Origin: Gemmataceae bacterium
GTDB taxonomy: Bacteria; Planctomycetota; Planctomycetia; Gemmatales; Gemmataceae
NCBI GenBank assembly: GCA_009697105.1
Contig: SIAQ01000021.1
Coordinates: 1-52,898 of the forward strand
DNA length: 52,898 bases
Direction: 5' to 3'
Numbering within the stretch: position 1 is the stretch's first letter; each line of letters begins with the position of its first letter. The position numbers were made by a program, and so were the translations under genes. Positions 26,984-36,006 of this stretch are shown piece by piece. The notes under the pieces are model-generated. The model was not told where the DNA came from, ran no database searches, and saw nothing but the letters and a program-made list of their open reading frames with translations.

Positions 26984-27957
26984 ATTCGTAGTCGCGGCAC
27001 CCACAAGCCCGCCTCCTGCGTTCGTGGCCGAAAGATTACGTGTTGTGCGGTGATGTCCTGAATCACCTGGGCATCACTCAAGATGTAGAGCAATTTCGCA
27101 TCATCAGCGACTTGGTCCGGCGTCCATCGTTGAAAGAATCGGCACAAAGCGTCGTAACGATAGCATGTCGTATCGTAGAACCTCGTGCCGGGCACTTTCG
27201 GTGTACGGTTATTTTCCTGAAACATGACACGATATTCGTTGGTCGTAAGCAGCGGCTCGCCGTCCGCCGCATAACGAAGCGCGTGCCGCGTCGGCGAACG
27301 TTCGATCACGACACGCTGATGATTCTCGGTCCCGACCAGCGTGAACAGCGCGGGCGACGTTATGCGCTGATCGCGCAACATCGCCAGTGCTTGGTCGAAA
27401 TTGTGGGCATCCGCCACGACACGCCGAAGATGTAACAGGACGGGATAGCCAGTCTTGGCGGTCTTCTCCGGCCCAGTGACGGCGTTGAGCGCGAACGCAA
27501 ACCCACGCCGCGACATGCCCGTCACCACGCCAACACTGCCCGGCCAACCGGCGCTGACGAAGCGCGGTTCGCCGTTGTGATGATACCGAAGCAGGTACGA
27601 GGCCTGAGCAAGGAGATCGGCGGGCGACCAGTCCATGTTTCGCGCCAGGACCGGACCATCCTTCGTCGGCAAGGCAATCGTCGAACAGCCGAGCGATGCG
27701 ATAACGAGATCGTAGGAGAGATTGGCAAGCATCACGTCACGCCAGCCAGCGCCGGCCAATTTCGCGACGCCGACCATCTCGCGGTGAAAGCGATTCCAGG
27801 TGCGCAAGCGAGCGAGGTCGGCAAGAATGCGAAGTGCCGGCGGAAGCATCGCCTTGATCGAAGCGAGCAGCCGCTGCGACGAGCCAACTGCGTTAGCCGG
27901 GAATGGTTGATTGGCTTGGCCATGGGCATCGCGAGATCGAGATCGAGCGTTGGGCAA
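26974..27957 (-). CDS. C45-family / acid-ceramidase-like Ntn hydrolase
   Basis: The frame is 327 residues from a TTG at 27957; the next in-frame ATG is at 27849 (MLPPALRIL), so the start is unsure. The core G-C-S-T-I (Cys at about 91 from the TTG) followed by KDGPVLARNMDW is typical of choloylglycine/acyltransferase-type Ntn hydrolases, in which an autoprocessed cysteine is the nucleophile. Later motifs (GMSRRGFAFALNAVTG, LLTTNEYRV) also fit C45 and N-acylethanolamine-amidase-like proteins. It likely cleaves a linear amide bond. The stop codon is contributed by the hairpin at 26943-26983. Confidence 0.78.
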   Translation of the reverse strand: MPNARSRSRDAHGQANQPFPANAVGSSQRLLASIKAMLPPALRILADLARLRTWNRFHREMVGVAKLAGAGWRDVMLANLSYDLVIASLGCSTIALPTKDGPVLARNMDWSPADLLAQASYLLRYHHNGEPRFVSAGWPGSVGVVTGMSRRGFAFALNAVTGPEKTAKTGYPVLLHLRRVVADAHNFDQALAMLRDQRITSPALFTLVGTENHQRVVIERSPTRHALRYAADGEPLLTTNEYRVMFQENNRTPKVPGTRFYDTTCYRYDALCRFFQRWTPDQVADDAKLLYILSDAQVIQDITAQHVIFRPRTQEAGLWVPRLRMLP

Positions 27958-28025
27958 GTGAGCCAGGGGAGCATGGGCACCGCCTCCGCGATACGCTGTT
28001 GGAAACTGTTAATACAATGCGTGCA

Positions 28026-28435
28026 CTATGGAATAAACAACCGCCCCGAACCCCGAAGATTGTCGGCATACAACAAATGATCGAACAACTTCTGGACGAC
28101 CCGTTCCAGGAACGCCGAACTATGAAAAACCCGGTCAGGAATTGGTAACGTGAAGACCGGAAGCGACTCAGCTGTGCCCTCGCGAAGAATGGTGGCTTCC
28201 AGCGATTCATCCGATTCCTTGTCAACAGATAAAATCCACTTGCCTGGCAATATCGCCATACGACCACGTCTGTTGAGGCAGGATCGAGACCAACATCGCG
28301 AAACCGCGCAAATGAAATTTGAAACTCAGCAGCAAAATCTCGCCCCGCAGGGCTTTGAATCCGCTTCCAAATTTGATCGGCATGCCCTTCGATGTTGGCG
28401 TCAAACAGGATGGTGGGCACCGTTCGCCTCCGCAC
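28026..28435 (-). pseudogene. PIN-like (DUF5615-type) toxin, disrupted by one frameshift
   Basis: The N-terminal part reads VPTILFDANIEGHADQIW and ends in a GFYLLTRNR motif in one frame. The C-terminal part (SDESLEATILREGT, LPVFTLPIPDR, NLRGSGRLFIP) continues in another. The shift falls near 28210-28220, where NR should be followed by an acidic stretch and SLEAT. Together they make a roughly 130-residue PIN-like nuclease with the Asp of LFDANI and the later acidic residues. It overlaps the end of the DUF433 gene, the usual antitoxin-toxin order. A GTG at 28420 is the likely start. Either the toxin is dead or the sequence has a one-base error. Confidence 0.78.
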
Positions 28436-28778
28436 GCCATCGCTGGATTTTCTCCTTCAGGAGCCAGACCCTTTCCTCGATCGTGAGACCTTCAGGGCTG
28501 GCCGCGAAAATCCCGCCTCGCGCGTGCTGAGCCTCGATGCCGCAGCGGTGCTGCTCTTCAACCCGCGCGTCCGATTCGATCAACTCCTCCTGATGTTCCT
28601 TCACATACTCGACAACGGCATCGAATTGTTCGCGTGTGAGACTTGGCATCGCTCGCTGGATGAAGTCAAAATCGTAGCCGCGATGCAAATAGTAAAACAC
28701 GTCCAAGACCGTCAAGCGATGCCCTTCGCTCTGAGGCCCGCGTCCGAGATCGACGATATTTTCGGTGGCAATTTTCAT
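28401..28778 (-). CDS. DUF433-like antitoxin
   Basis: 125 residues from the ATG at 28778, with AAAGGAG five bases upstream; the open frame reaches 28796. The RLTVLDVFYYLHRGYDFDFI and LTREQFDAVVEYVKEH segments match DUF433-type antitoxins (helix-turn-helix fold, usually paired with PIN-like DUF5615 toxins). The C-terminal half (EQHRCGIEAQHARGG, EERVWLLKEKI) is longer than in minimal members. It overlaps the frameshifted toxin gene by 35 bases. Such pairs normally repress their own promoter. Confidence 0.8.
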   Translation of the reverse strand: MKIATENIVDLGRGPQSEGHRLTVLDVFYYLHRGYDFDFIQRAMPSLTREQFDAVVEYVKEHQEELIESDARVEEQHRCGIEAQHARGGIFAASPEGLTIEERVWLLKEKIQRWRAEANGAHHPV

Positions 28779-28827
28779 GGTTGCTCCTTTCCTCACATTC
28801 TAGCACACCCACAACGAACCACGAGGG

Positions 28828-29622
28828 TCACAGCCCCAGCACGTCGTTCATCGTATAGCTGCCTGGCCCCTTGGTGGCGAGGAACTTCGCCGCCGCCAGG
28901 GCACCATGCACGTAGGCGTCGCGGGTGTGGCCTTTGTGGACAAGCTCCATCGTCTCGCCGAGCGTGCTGAAGATGATCGTGTGCTCACCGACGTTATCGC
29001 CCGACCTTATCGCGTGCATGCCGATCTCGCGGGCAGGCCGTTCGCCGACTAACCCCTCACGGCCATGGCGCACCGGCATTTCGCCCATAGCTTCCTGAAT
29101 GACCTTTGCGAAGTGCAGAGCCGTCCCGCTCGGCGAATCTTTCTTGAAGCGATGATGGCGTTCGACAATCTCCACGTCAAAGCCTTTGTCATTCAGCACA
29201 ACGGCGGCGTCGCGCACAAGTTTGAAGAGCACGTTGACGACGAGGCTCATGTTCGGCGCGAACAGTATGGCTGTGTGATGGGCCGCCGACTCGATCTCGC
29301 GTTTCTGGGCCTCCGTATGCCCTGTAGTCGCAACGACGAGCGGGATACGGCGATCGACACAGGTTTTCAGCACGTGCATCGTTCCTTCGGGCATCGAGAA
29401 ATCGATGATCGCTTCGACGCGCGCGTCGATAGGCAACACGCCGACAACGGGCACGCCGAGCCTACCGATGCCGGCTTCTTCGCCGGCGTCGTGGCCGATT
29501 CGTGGGTGCGACGGCGTATCGAGCGCCGCCGTGATGTGCAGCGATTTATCCTCATGAGCGAGCTGCAGGATACGTTTGCCCATGCGCCCGAGAGCACCGT
29601 TGACGCCAATCTTGGTTTTCAT
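28828..29622 (-). CDS. dapB: 4-hydroxy-tetrahydrodipicolinate reductase
   Basis: A 264-residue enzyme of lysine and diaminopimelate biosynthesis. The N-terminal dinucleotide-binding loop is G-V-N-G-A-L-G-R-M-G, followed by the DFSMPEGT and ATTGHT substrate-domain motifs. The signature ERHHRFKKDSPSGTA contains the catalytic His/Lys pair. The length is close to that of E. coli DapB. It lies alone on its strand, with an intergenic hairpin just upstream of the start. No other dap gene is in the window. Confidence 0.95.
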   Translation of the reverse strand: MKTKIGVNGALGRMGKRILQLAHEDKSLHITAALDTPSHPRIGHDAGEEAGIGRLGVPVVGVLPIDARVEAIIDFSMPEGTMHVLKTCVDRRIPLVVATTGHTEAQKREIESAAHHTAILFAPNMSLVVNVLFKLVRDAAVVLNDKGFDVEIVERHHRFKKDSPSGTALHFAKVIQEAMGEMPVRHGREGLVGERPAREIGMHAIRSGDNVGEHTIIFSTLGETMELVHKGHTRDAYVHGALAAAKFLATKGPGSYTMNDVLGL

Positions 29623-29640
29623 GTGTGCACCGTGTGTTCT

Positions 29641-29670
29641 TGTTTAGCCGCTCGCTTTGGGCGAGCGCGG
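29641..29670. repeat. Single TTTAGCCGCTCGC hairpin
   Basis: Stem GCTCGC/GCGAGC around TTTGG, with a TTTAGCC foot on one side only. It lies between dapB and the Uma2 gene. Confidence 0.7.
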
Positions 29671-29675
29671 GTGTG

Positions 29676-30311
29676 TTACGCGTCCTCATCCTTCCAACGA
29701 TTCGCCACCTCGAACAATCGCGCGAGCGGCAACTCGAAACCGGGCAACAATGGCGTGCGATAGGTTTGGTTAGCCCGAATCACCTTTTTCCTGAACTGGC
29801 CGTCCACTCGCAAATGCACCGTCATCGTTTTCTCGAACCGGTCAATAATCCAGTATTCTTGCACGTCGATTTCTTGATATTCGTCACGCTTGATCTCGTA
29901 GTCTCGTTCGCGATCGCGCTTGCTCTTCGAGACGAATTCGACGATGATCGATGGCGTCTCACTGGGTTTCGGCATTCGTCCAAACCCTGCCCAGATCACG
30001 CGATCGGCCCGGCGCCGGCTGCCCTCCAGGTGCACAAACCGCTCGAAAAGCGTGATATCCAGAGCCTTTCCCTCAGGGTGGGAATCCCGATAGGTTCGCA
30101 GCAAGTGCCCCAACTCTTCATTCGGGTCGGCTTCAGCTTCGGACGGAATTGGTGACACGATCAACACTCCGTGAATGAGTTCATAGCAATACCCTTCGTT
30201 GAAATCGGCGCGATCGAATTCCTCCGGCGTCATCACGATGCCGTTGGAATCTGGGCCAACGTTAATCGGAGCCTTCCGCTTCCGTTTAGGTTTCGCAAGT
30301 ACGGCACCCAT
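29676..30311 (-). CDS. Uma2-family (DUF820) putative endonuclease
   Basis: About 211 residues from the ATG at 30311, chosen because GGAAG lies eight bases upstream; ATGs at 30326 and 30347 are alternatives. Family motifs include GYCYELIHGVLIVSP, RADRVIWAGFGR, SIIVEFVSKSKRDRERDYEIKRDEY and EYWIIDRFEK. Together these give the D-x(n)-E-x-K core of a PD-(D/E)XK nuclease fold. Uma2 genes are numerous in planctomycetes and cyanobacteria, and their biological role is still unclear. This copy has no obvious partner. Confidence 0.9.
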   Translation of the reverse strand: MGAVLAKPKRKRKAPINVGPDSNGIVMTPEEFDRADFNEGYCYELIHGVLIVSPIPSEAEADPNEELGHLLRTYRDSHPEGKALDITLFERFVHLEGSRRRADRVIWAGFGRMPKPSETPSIIVEFVSKSKRDRERDYEIKRDEYQEIDVQEYWIIDRFEKTMTVHLRVDGQFRKKVIRANQTYRTPLLPGFELPLARLFEVANRWKDEDA

Positions 30312-30433
30312 TTTCAAATCTTCCATAAGTGGGATTGAGCGAAGCAAACTCCGGGGCTACGACTCTGACCATCCCGAGGGTCGCTGCTGCTCACCCCTGG
30401 GTTTAATCATTGTACACCAGATCCAATGCGATT

Positions 30434-31564
30434 TCACGGCCCCGCCACCGGCACCGGCAGATGGTAGAACGCTAGCCCGAGCATCGCGTACACGGCCAGG
30501 AGCATTGCGCCTTCCATCCAGTTCGTTTCGCCGTCCTGGCTGATCATGGCGGTCACGGCGACGGCGACAATCACGGCGATGACCTCCATTGCCGAGAAAT
30601 GCAGATCCATCCGCACGCCCATCGCCATGCCGACGAATACAAGCACGGGCGCGACGAACAGTGCGATCTGAATGCTGCTGCCAATCGCGATTGTGACGGC
30701 GAGGTCCATTTGGTCCTTCATCGCCACGAGCACCGCCGTCGAATGTTCTGCCGCGTTGCCGATGATCGCCACCACGATGACGCCGACAAAAACATGATTC
30801 ATCCCCAGTGCTGTGCCTGCTGCCTCCACCGAGCCGACGAGCATTTCGCTCATCAGCGCCACACCTGCCGTGGCCACCAGTAGCACGGTTAGGGCGACGG
30901 CCTTCGACCATTCCGGCGGCTCAGCATGGATGTCCTTCTCGGTTTCCTTGCCCGCGAAGAGATGCTTGTGCGTAAGCAGCGTGAACAGCAGGCTCAGCAC
31001 ATACATCAGCGCGAGAACGATGGCGATTTCCTCGCTCAGGTAGTTAGGCTCGACAACGGTCCCTTGCCTGACGGCATCCTTCGTCAACTCAAAATGAATG
31101 GTCGGAATGATCAACCCAATCGCCGCCAACGCCAGCAGTGTGGCACCAAGGCTGGCCGATGTGCGATTGAAGGTTTGCTTGCGATAGAAGCAGCCGCCGG
31201 CGACAATCGACACGCCCAACACGAGCAGGATGTTGCCCAGGATCGACCCGGTGATGCTCGCCTTGACGAGTTCGATTTTCCCTTCACGCAGGGCGAAGAT
31301 CGCGATGATGAGTTCCGCCGCGTTGCCAAACGTCGCATTGAGCAATCCGCCGACGTTCGGTCCCAACGACTCCGCAAGGTTTTCCGTCGCACGTCCCATG
31401 AACCCCGCGAGCGGAATGATGGCGACGCACGCGGTGATAAACACCCAGAGTTTATCTTGATGCGTCCACTCCAGCCCGAGCGCGATCGGCAGAGCCAAGA
31501 GCAAGTAATGCATCGGCTCGATACGGAAGACCGGTTTCGGTTGTGAGGGTTCAGCATGTGCCAT
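30434..31564 (-). CDS. Ca2+/H+ exchanger (CaCA superfamily)
   Basis: 376 residues from the ATG at 31564 (MAHAEPSQ); an ATG five codons upstream is also possible. It has about eleven hydrophobic helices. The two alpha repeats are recognisable: [21 protein letters not shown] in the first, and the [21 protein letters not shown] region in the second. The N-A-A-E signatures place it with CAX-type antiporters. It would exchange Ca2+ (or another divalent metal) for protons across the inner membrane. It stands alone next to a long spacer. Confidence 0.92.
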   Translation of the reverse strand: MAHAEPSQPKPVFRIEPMHYLLLALPIALGLEWTHQDKLWVFITACVAIIPLAGFMGRATENLAESLGPNVGGLLNATFGNAAELIIAIFALREGKIELVKASITGSILGNILLVLGVSIVAGGCFYRKQTFNRTSASLGATLLALAAIGLIIPTIHFELTKDAVRQGTVVEPNYLSEEIAIVLALMYVLSLLFTLLTHKHLFAGKETEKDIHAEPPEWSKAVALTVLLVATAGVALMSEMLVGSVEAAGTALGMNHVFVGVIVVAIIGNAAEHSTAVLVAMKDQMDLAVTIAIGSSIQIALFVAPVLVFVGMAMGVRMDLHFSAMEVIAVIVAVAVTAMISQDGETNWMEGAMLLAVYAMLGLAFYHLPVPVAGP

Positions 31565-31613
31565 GATTTTCGGTCCCATTCGATCTATGCAAGATGAAAG
31601 TCGTCAAAAAAAG

Positions 31614-32050
31614 GCTTAGCCACAGAGATCACAGAGCACACAGAGAGAAAGGGATTGTATCAGGCCCCCCTACTCTTTCAGCATTTCCAACTCGGTGTTC
31701 TCTGTGTTACCTACCTCCAAAATCTTTGCGAGCCGCGCAGACTTCATACTGCGCAAATTCAGAATGCGAATCACGAAAGAACGAAAGTACGAAAACACGA
31801 AATAGAAACCCAACCCAAGCGATTTGCCCAACAGTACACCGCACTACCGGAAAAATTCAGGGACCATACGGAAGACAGGAAAGCAAGAATTAAATCAGCC
31901 CTTTTTTTCCTACGTTCCTGCTTTCCTTATCGAGAACTGCTTTGGCTTGTGACTCGTCGTGAATGATTATGCCTTCCTTTCGTTCTTTCGTATTTTCGTG
32001 ATTCTGTATTTGTTGCGGCTTGGCCGCGCTGGGTCCTCTGTGGCTAATCT
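31614..32050. repeat. Nested inverted repeats filling a 496-base gene-free stretch
   Basis: Gene-free stretch 31565-32060. The outer arms are TTAGCCACAGAG (from 31614) and CTCTGTGGCTAA (32033-32050). The inner arms (31769-31803 and 31976-32006) share CACGAAAGAACGAAAGTACG. At the centre, AGGAAAGC (near 31877) pairs with GCTTTCCT (near 31921). A further ACAGAG half-arm lies at 31693-31711. No coding frame of note. Confidence 0.85.
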
Positions 32051-32060
32051 TGAAGAATAA

Positions 32061-33353
32061 TTATTGCGTTGTCCCTTCGCGTTCGACAGCCTCATCAGGT
32101 GAATTGTATTTCGAAAATCCATAGTATGCGACCGTGCCAAGGATACCGAATCCGCACGCTGTCGGAAAGAGCACCTCCGGCCCGCCGCGTTGCCATAGCC
32201 ACGCGCCAACCAGCGCGGAGCAGCACACGGCAAAAGCTCGCAGGCCCCAGTATAAGCCGACGCCGCGAGCGCGGATCGATTCGGGCATGCTGGTCGTAAT
32301 CAGAGCCTTGCGTGCCGGTTCGCCGATCTCGCGCATGCCGTACACGATAAACGCCAGCCATTCCCAACCATTGGGCACAAGAATCAGCGATAGCGGAAAG
32401 AGCGCGAAGAACACAAAGGTCAACCCGACGAATGGTTGCAAGCCGACCACCGCCGTCATGCGTCCGACCGGCAGGTACGTGAGCAGCGCGACAGTGTGCT
32501 GCAGCGCGATCAGCCCGCCGATATGCGCATCGCTAAGCCCGCGCTCGACGGCGAGATAGACGACGACCAACCCGCGCACGAGCCAATCGCACCAGCGCGT
32601 CAGAATCTCCGCGAATAACAGCCGACGAACATTCTGTGGAAACCGCTTGAGCACTTCCCACGTGGTGCCTTCGGGCTTCGGCGGTTCGCTATGCGGCATG
32701 AAGCGATACTGCACGAACAGCGACGCCACGCCCAATGCCATCGCGCAACCGACGAGAACCTGCACCCCGCGAGCACGGCCAATATCCTCGCCGTACTCAT
32801 GAATGAACCACGCCAGCACCAAGCCAGCGATGGCCGGCCCGATGATTTTTGGCAAGCGTTTCTGAATCGACTGGATGGCGAAGGCCATGCCGCGACGTTC
32901 CTTCGACAACGTCGCGCCGACAGTCGTGAAGGTTGCGGGCATTGACAGCGAGTCCCAGCTCAGAATCATCAAGCACGCAATCACCGTGGCCCCGGCGAAC
33001 GGCACGAGCAGAAACATCGCATAGCCCGCGATCGTCAGCGAGCCGAAGAAAAGCAGCGAGCCACGATCGCCCAGCCTGGCCGTGATCTGCCCGCCGCCGA
33101 TGTAGCAGAACCCCTCGAACAGGTTGAGCAAACAGGCGTAGATGCCGATCGTCCACAAGGCCCGCGACGTGAGTTCGTTGCTCTCGGCAATCTCGCGTGT
33201 GATATCGCGCGTTTCCGATTTGAGGTACAAGGGCAAGAACGGATGCCAAAGCTGCTCGCCGAATCCGAACAGTAACACGGTGAGAAGGACGATGCCGACG
33301 GTGCGGTTGATCGCGAGGAAAGTCGCCAGCCTGTTTTGCGGAGTTTCGTCCAT
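32061..33353 (-). CDS. Major facilitator superfamily transporter
   Basis: 430 residues from the ATG at 33353 (MDETPQNRL), with about 12 membrane helices. The frame runs on to 33455, but that extension only translates an intergenic repeat. The loop GGGQITARLGDRGS after the second helix resembles the MFS signature G-x3-D-R-x-G-R/K. The second half starts near LRRLLFAEILTRWCDWLVR. The substrate is unknown. It is divergent from the oxidoreductase at 33543, and the spacer holds a repeat. Confidence 0.87.
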   Translation of the reverse strand: MDETPQNRLATFLAINRTVGIVLLTVLLFGFGEQLWHPFLPLYLKSETRDITREIAESNELTSRALWTIGIYACLLNLFEGFCYIGGGQITARLGDRGSLLFFGSLTIAGYAMFLLVPFAGATVIACLMILSWDSLSMPATFTTVGATLSKERRGMAFAIQSIQKRLPKIIGPAIAGLVLAWFIHEYGEDIGRARGVQVLVGCAMALGVASLFVQYRFMPHSEPPKPEGTTWEVLKRFPQNVRRLLFAEILTRWCDWLVRGLVVVYLAVERGLSDAHIGGLIALQHTVALLTYLPVGRMTAVVGLQPFVGLTFVFFALFPLSLILVPNGWEWLAFIVYGMREIGEPARKALITTSMPESIRARGVGLYWGLRAFAVCCSALVGAWLWQRGGPEVLFPTACGFGILGTVAYYGFSKYNSPDEAVEREGTTQ

Positions 33354-33436
33354 GCCGGTGTCCGATGGTGTCGCGGATAGATACGATTTGATTATTGAAC
33401 GAAACGGTTTCTGGAGCGCCCTTCCTTGATTTTGTC

Positions 33437-33523
33437 TTCCGCTTTTCAGAGCCACGCACGAAGTAAGTGATTTGTATTTACACGTAGACCACTTACCTCG
33501 TGCGTGTCTCTGAAAAGCGGAAA
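33437..33523. repeat. Inverted repeat, GAGCCACGCACGAAG family
   Basis: The arms at 33437-33475 and 33488-33523 share CCGCTTTTCAGAG, CACGCACGA and GTAAGTG and are reverse complements. It ends 20 bases before the oxidoreductase start. A relative lies at 48318-48398. Confidence 0.88.
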
Positions 33524-33542
33524 ACCCCTACGAGAGTATTTC

Positions 33543-34571
33543 ATGAAAGCACGACAAGCCATCATTACCAAAGCCTTTGAAGTCGGTGTCCGTGAGGTCG
33601 AACTTCCCGATCCGGCGGAGAATCAGATTCTCATCGCCGCCGAGGTCAGCGCAATCAGCCCCGGCACAGAGTTAGCCGTCTACACCGGCACGCACCAGTG
33701 GCTGCAAGACCCGAATCTGCCGGACTGGAAGTTTCCGTTCAAGTCCGGCTACAGCGCCGCGGGCACGGTCGTCGCGGTGGGTAAAAGCGTCACCGGTTGG
33801 AAAGCGGGCGATCGCGTCAGTTTTCCGGGCAATCACGCTTCCGCCGAGCTTCTCACGATCGGCCACGAACGAGGCCGACTGTGGAAGCTACCGGACGGTC
33901 TCGATTTCGAGAAAGCCGCCCTGGCGTGCATTCTACGTTACGGCATGGGTGCGTCGATCCGCGCGGGCCTGACGCTGGGCCGCTCGTTTGCCGTGCTCGG
34001 CCTGGGCATGATCGGCCAAGCGGTGTTGCGTTGCGCGATGGCGGCGGGTGCGAATCCGGTCATCGGCATCGACAGCGTCAAGATGCGTCGTGAAGCCGCG
34101 CTGGCCGCCGGTGCCGATCTCGTACTTGATCCGAATGACGCGAATTACAAGCAAGAGATGAACGACTTCCTCGGCATGAAAGGCGCCGAGATCGTCGCCG
34201 ACGCCACCGGCGTGCCCGACGCCATCCCAACGGCGATGTCGTTGGCGTGCGACGCGGGTCAAGTCGTCGTCGTCGGCAGCCCTCGCGGCAAAGCAAAGGA
34301 TGTAAATTTTTACGATGACCTACATCGCCGCTATATCGAAGTCTCCGGCGCGCATGGCAACCAACTCTTTGAAGCTGCCCACACTCGCTTGGCAGGCGCG
34401 TGGGACATCAACAAAGCACAGAAATGGCTGCTGGCGGGACTCGCGAAAGGCCGCATCAGTCTCAACGATTTGATCACGCATCGTATCAAACCCGAGGAAC
34501 TCGGCATGGCGTATGAAGGGTTGCTCAAGAACAAGGAGCAATTCCTGTGCGCGGTGATGCGCTGGAAGTGA
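33543..34571 (+). CDS. MDR-family (alcohol-dehydrogenase-like) oxidoreductase lacking zinc ligands
   Basis: 342 residues from the ATG at 33543; the open frame extends to 33504 into a repeat. The catalytic-domain turn reads SPGTELAVYTG, where zinc enzymes have a metal-binding Cys, and no structural zinc Cys cluster is visible. The nucleotide-binding part has VLGLGMIGQAVLRCAMAAGA with acidic ID following (GIDSVKMRR), suggesting NAD(H) preference. This resembles the BchC-like or polyol-type subgroup of the medium-chain family. Substrate unknown. The sugar-isomerase-like gene further on is co-oriented but 213 bases away. Confidence 0.83.
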   Translation: MKARQAIITKAFEVGVREVELPDPAENQILIAAEVSAISPGTELAVYTGTHQWLQDPNLPDWKFPFKSGYSAAGTVVAVGKSVTGWKAGDRVSFPGNHASAELLTIGHERGRLWKLPDGLDFEKAALACILRYGMGASIRAGLTLGRSFAVLGLGMIGQAVLRCAMAAGANPVIGIDSVKMRREAALAAGADLVLDPNDANYKQEMNDFLGMKGAEIVADATGVPDAIPTAMSLACDAGQVVVVGSPRGKAKDVNFYDDLHRRYIEVSGAHGNQLFEAAHTRLAGAWDINKAQKWLLAGLAKGRISLNDLITHRIKPEELGMAYEGLLKNKEQFLCAVMRWK

Positions 34572-34586
34572 GGACGCCGTTGGTAT

Positions 34587-34671
34587 TCGTTTAGCCGCTC
34601 GCCTTTGGCGAGCTTGAACGGCTGCCGCACACAACGCGGGTCACGCTCGCCAAAGGCGAGCGGCTAAACGA
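34587..34671. repeat. Inverted repeat pair, TTTAGCCGCTCGCC family
   Basis: The arms at 34587-34613 and 34644-34671 are reverse complements (CGTTTAGCCGCTCGCCTTTG and its complement). The pair begins 15 bases after the oxidoreductase stop. Confidence 0.9.
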
Positions 34672-34784
34672 AAAATCCTCTTCGCGCTTGAAGTCGAGCC
34701 ACGCTGCCTGTAGGCTTTCCTTTACAACCGGCATTACACACAACCCGCCTGGGCTTTATTCTTTCGCTTCGGAAGGGCGTCATC

Positions 34785-35954
34785 ATGGGTTTCAAGCAAA
34801 CCGATAAGCATCGTTACGGCAAAGGTTCGTACCACCAGATCGGTCTGGTGCGCGGGCAGTTCGGCAATATGCCGATGGACGGCTGGATCAAATTCGTCGG
34901 CGAGGCGGGCTTCGACGGCTGGGAGGAGGCCAGTTGGGAACTCGATCTCGGCAGATGCGACACCGACGCCGGGGCGGAGGCCTATGCCAAGGAACGCCAT
35001 GCCATCGCCCAGAAGCACGGGCTGGAAATCTTCACGATCGCCACGCATCTCCAGGGCCAATCGCTGGGCGATGAGCCAAGCGCGAAGACGTTGCAATTCA
35101 CGGGCGGCGAAGCGGTCGAGATGTACAAAGCTTGGCGGGCCAAGGGCAACAACCCGCCGCGGACGAATCCGTATTTCGTGCCTGACGATGTCTCCAAGCA
35201 GATTCAGAAGCAATCCGAGAAGGCCCTGGTCGGTTGCGTTCGGCTCGCGCATTTCCTCGGCAAGCTGCAGAACCGCAAGGTCGCCCTGCCTGGTTTCGTC
35301 GGTTCGCCGGCGGGTTGCTGGTCGCACTTCTTCCTGTTCCCGCCTTTGCCTTCCAGCATTGGTGGCCATGCGATTGCCGACGCTCGCCAGGTCAGCCTGG
35401 AGTTGCTTGTCGAACGTTTCGCTCCGGTGTGGGATGCCTGCAAGAAGTACGGCGTGACGTTTGATCTCGAATGCCATCCCAGCGAACGGGCGATGGGCGA
35501 TCTCGAATCGGCCAGCGATTACATCAATCACATGTGCAAGGCCGGCTACGAAGGCGTCGTCGGCTTCAACTTCGACGGCAGCCACATGGAATGGCAAGGC
35601 GTCTCGGCGGTGCAGTTCATCCGCGAGTTCGGCAAGTTCATCCACTGCGTTCACATCAAGGGCGTGCAGGTCATCCGCGAACATACCCGCGCGGGCCTTC
35701 TCGGCGGACATCGGCCGATGGGCCATCCGCTCAACGGTTGGAACTTCGTGACGGCGGGCACGGCTCGTGACGCCAATAGCTGCGAGGAGATTTTCATCGA
35801 GCTGAACCGCGTCGGCTTCGATGGCGCGGTGAGCATCGAATGGGAAGACAACGACGCCGAGCAACACGCCGGCGCGAAGGCCGCCCTCGCCAACTGCCGC
35901 GCCGCCGACCTTCCGCCAAGCGGCATGCGACACGACGAGATGCTGAAAGCGTGA
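34785..35954 (+). CDS. Sugar phosphate isomerase/epimerase-like TIM-barrel protein
   Basis: 389 residues from the ATG at 34785, with GGAAGGG seven bases upstream. It matches the xylose-isomerase-like/AP-endonuclease-2 fold: FVGEAGFDGWEEASWELD and IATHLQGQSLG in the N-terminal half. TFDLECHPSER, GFNFDGSHMEWQG and IHCVHIKGVQVI carry metal-site acidic and His residues, and the closing strand is AVSIEWEDND. These enzymes isomerise or epimerise sugars or inositols using a divalent metal. It is longer than the typical 280 residues because of an inserted loop around 110-180 (RTNPYFVPDDVSK and after). The substrate is unknown; no complete catabolic operon surrounds it. Confidence 0.88.
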   Translation: MGFKQTDKHRYGKGSYHQIGLVRGQFGNMPMDGWIKFVGEAGFDGWEEASWELDLGRCDTDAGAEAYAKERHAIAQKHGLEIFTIATHLQGQSLGDEPSAKTLQFTGGEAVEMYKAWRAKGNNPPRTNPYFVPDDVSKQIQKQSEKALVGCVRLAHFLGKLQNRKVALPGFVGSPAGCWSHFFLFPPLPSSIGGHAIADARQVSLELLVERFAPVWDACKKYGVTFDLECHPSERAMGDLESASDYINHMCKAGYEGVVGFNFDGSHMEWQGVSAVQFIREFGKFIHCVHIKGVQVIREHTRAGLLGGHRPMGHPLNGWNFVTAGTARDANSCEEIFIELNRVGFDGAVSIEWEDNDAEQHAGAKAALANCRAADLPPSGMRHDEMLKA

Positions 35955-35966
35955 TCTGTTTGAATC

Positions 35967-36002
35967 GCAAGCCCAAGGGGTGAGGTACTCCGAACCCCTT
36001 GG
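35967..36002 (+). repeat. Hairpin with conserved TGAGGTACTCC loop, possible terminator
   Basis: Stem CCAAGGGG/CCCCTTGG around TGAGGTACTCCGAA, then CTTTTC. It lies 12 bases after the isomerase stop and just before the stop of the convergent gene at 36007, so it could also act as a weak terminator. Confidence 0.85.
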
Positions 36003-36006
36003 CTTT

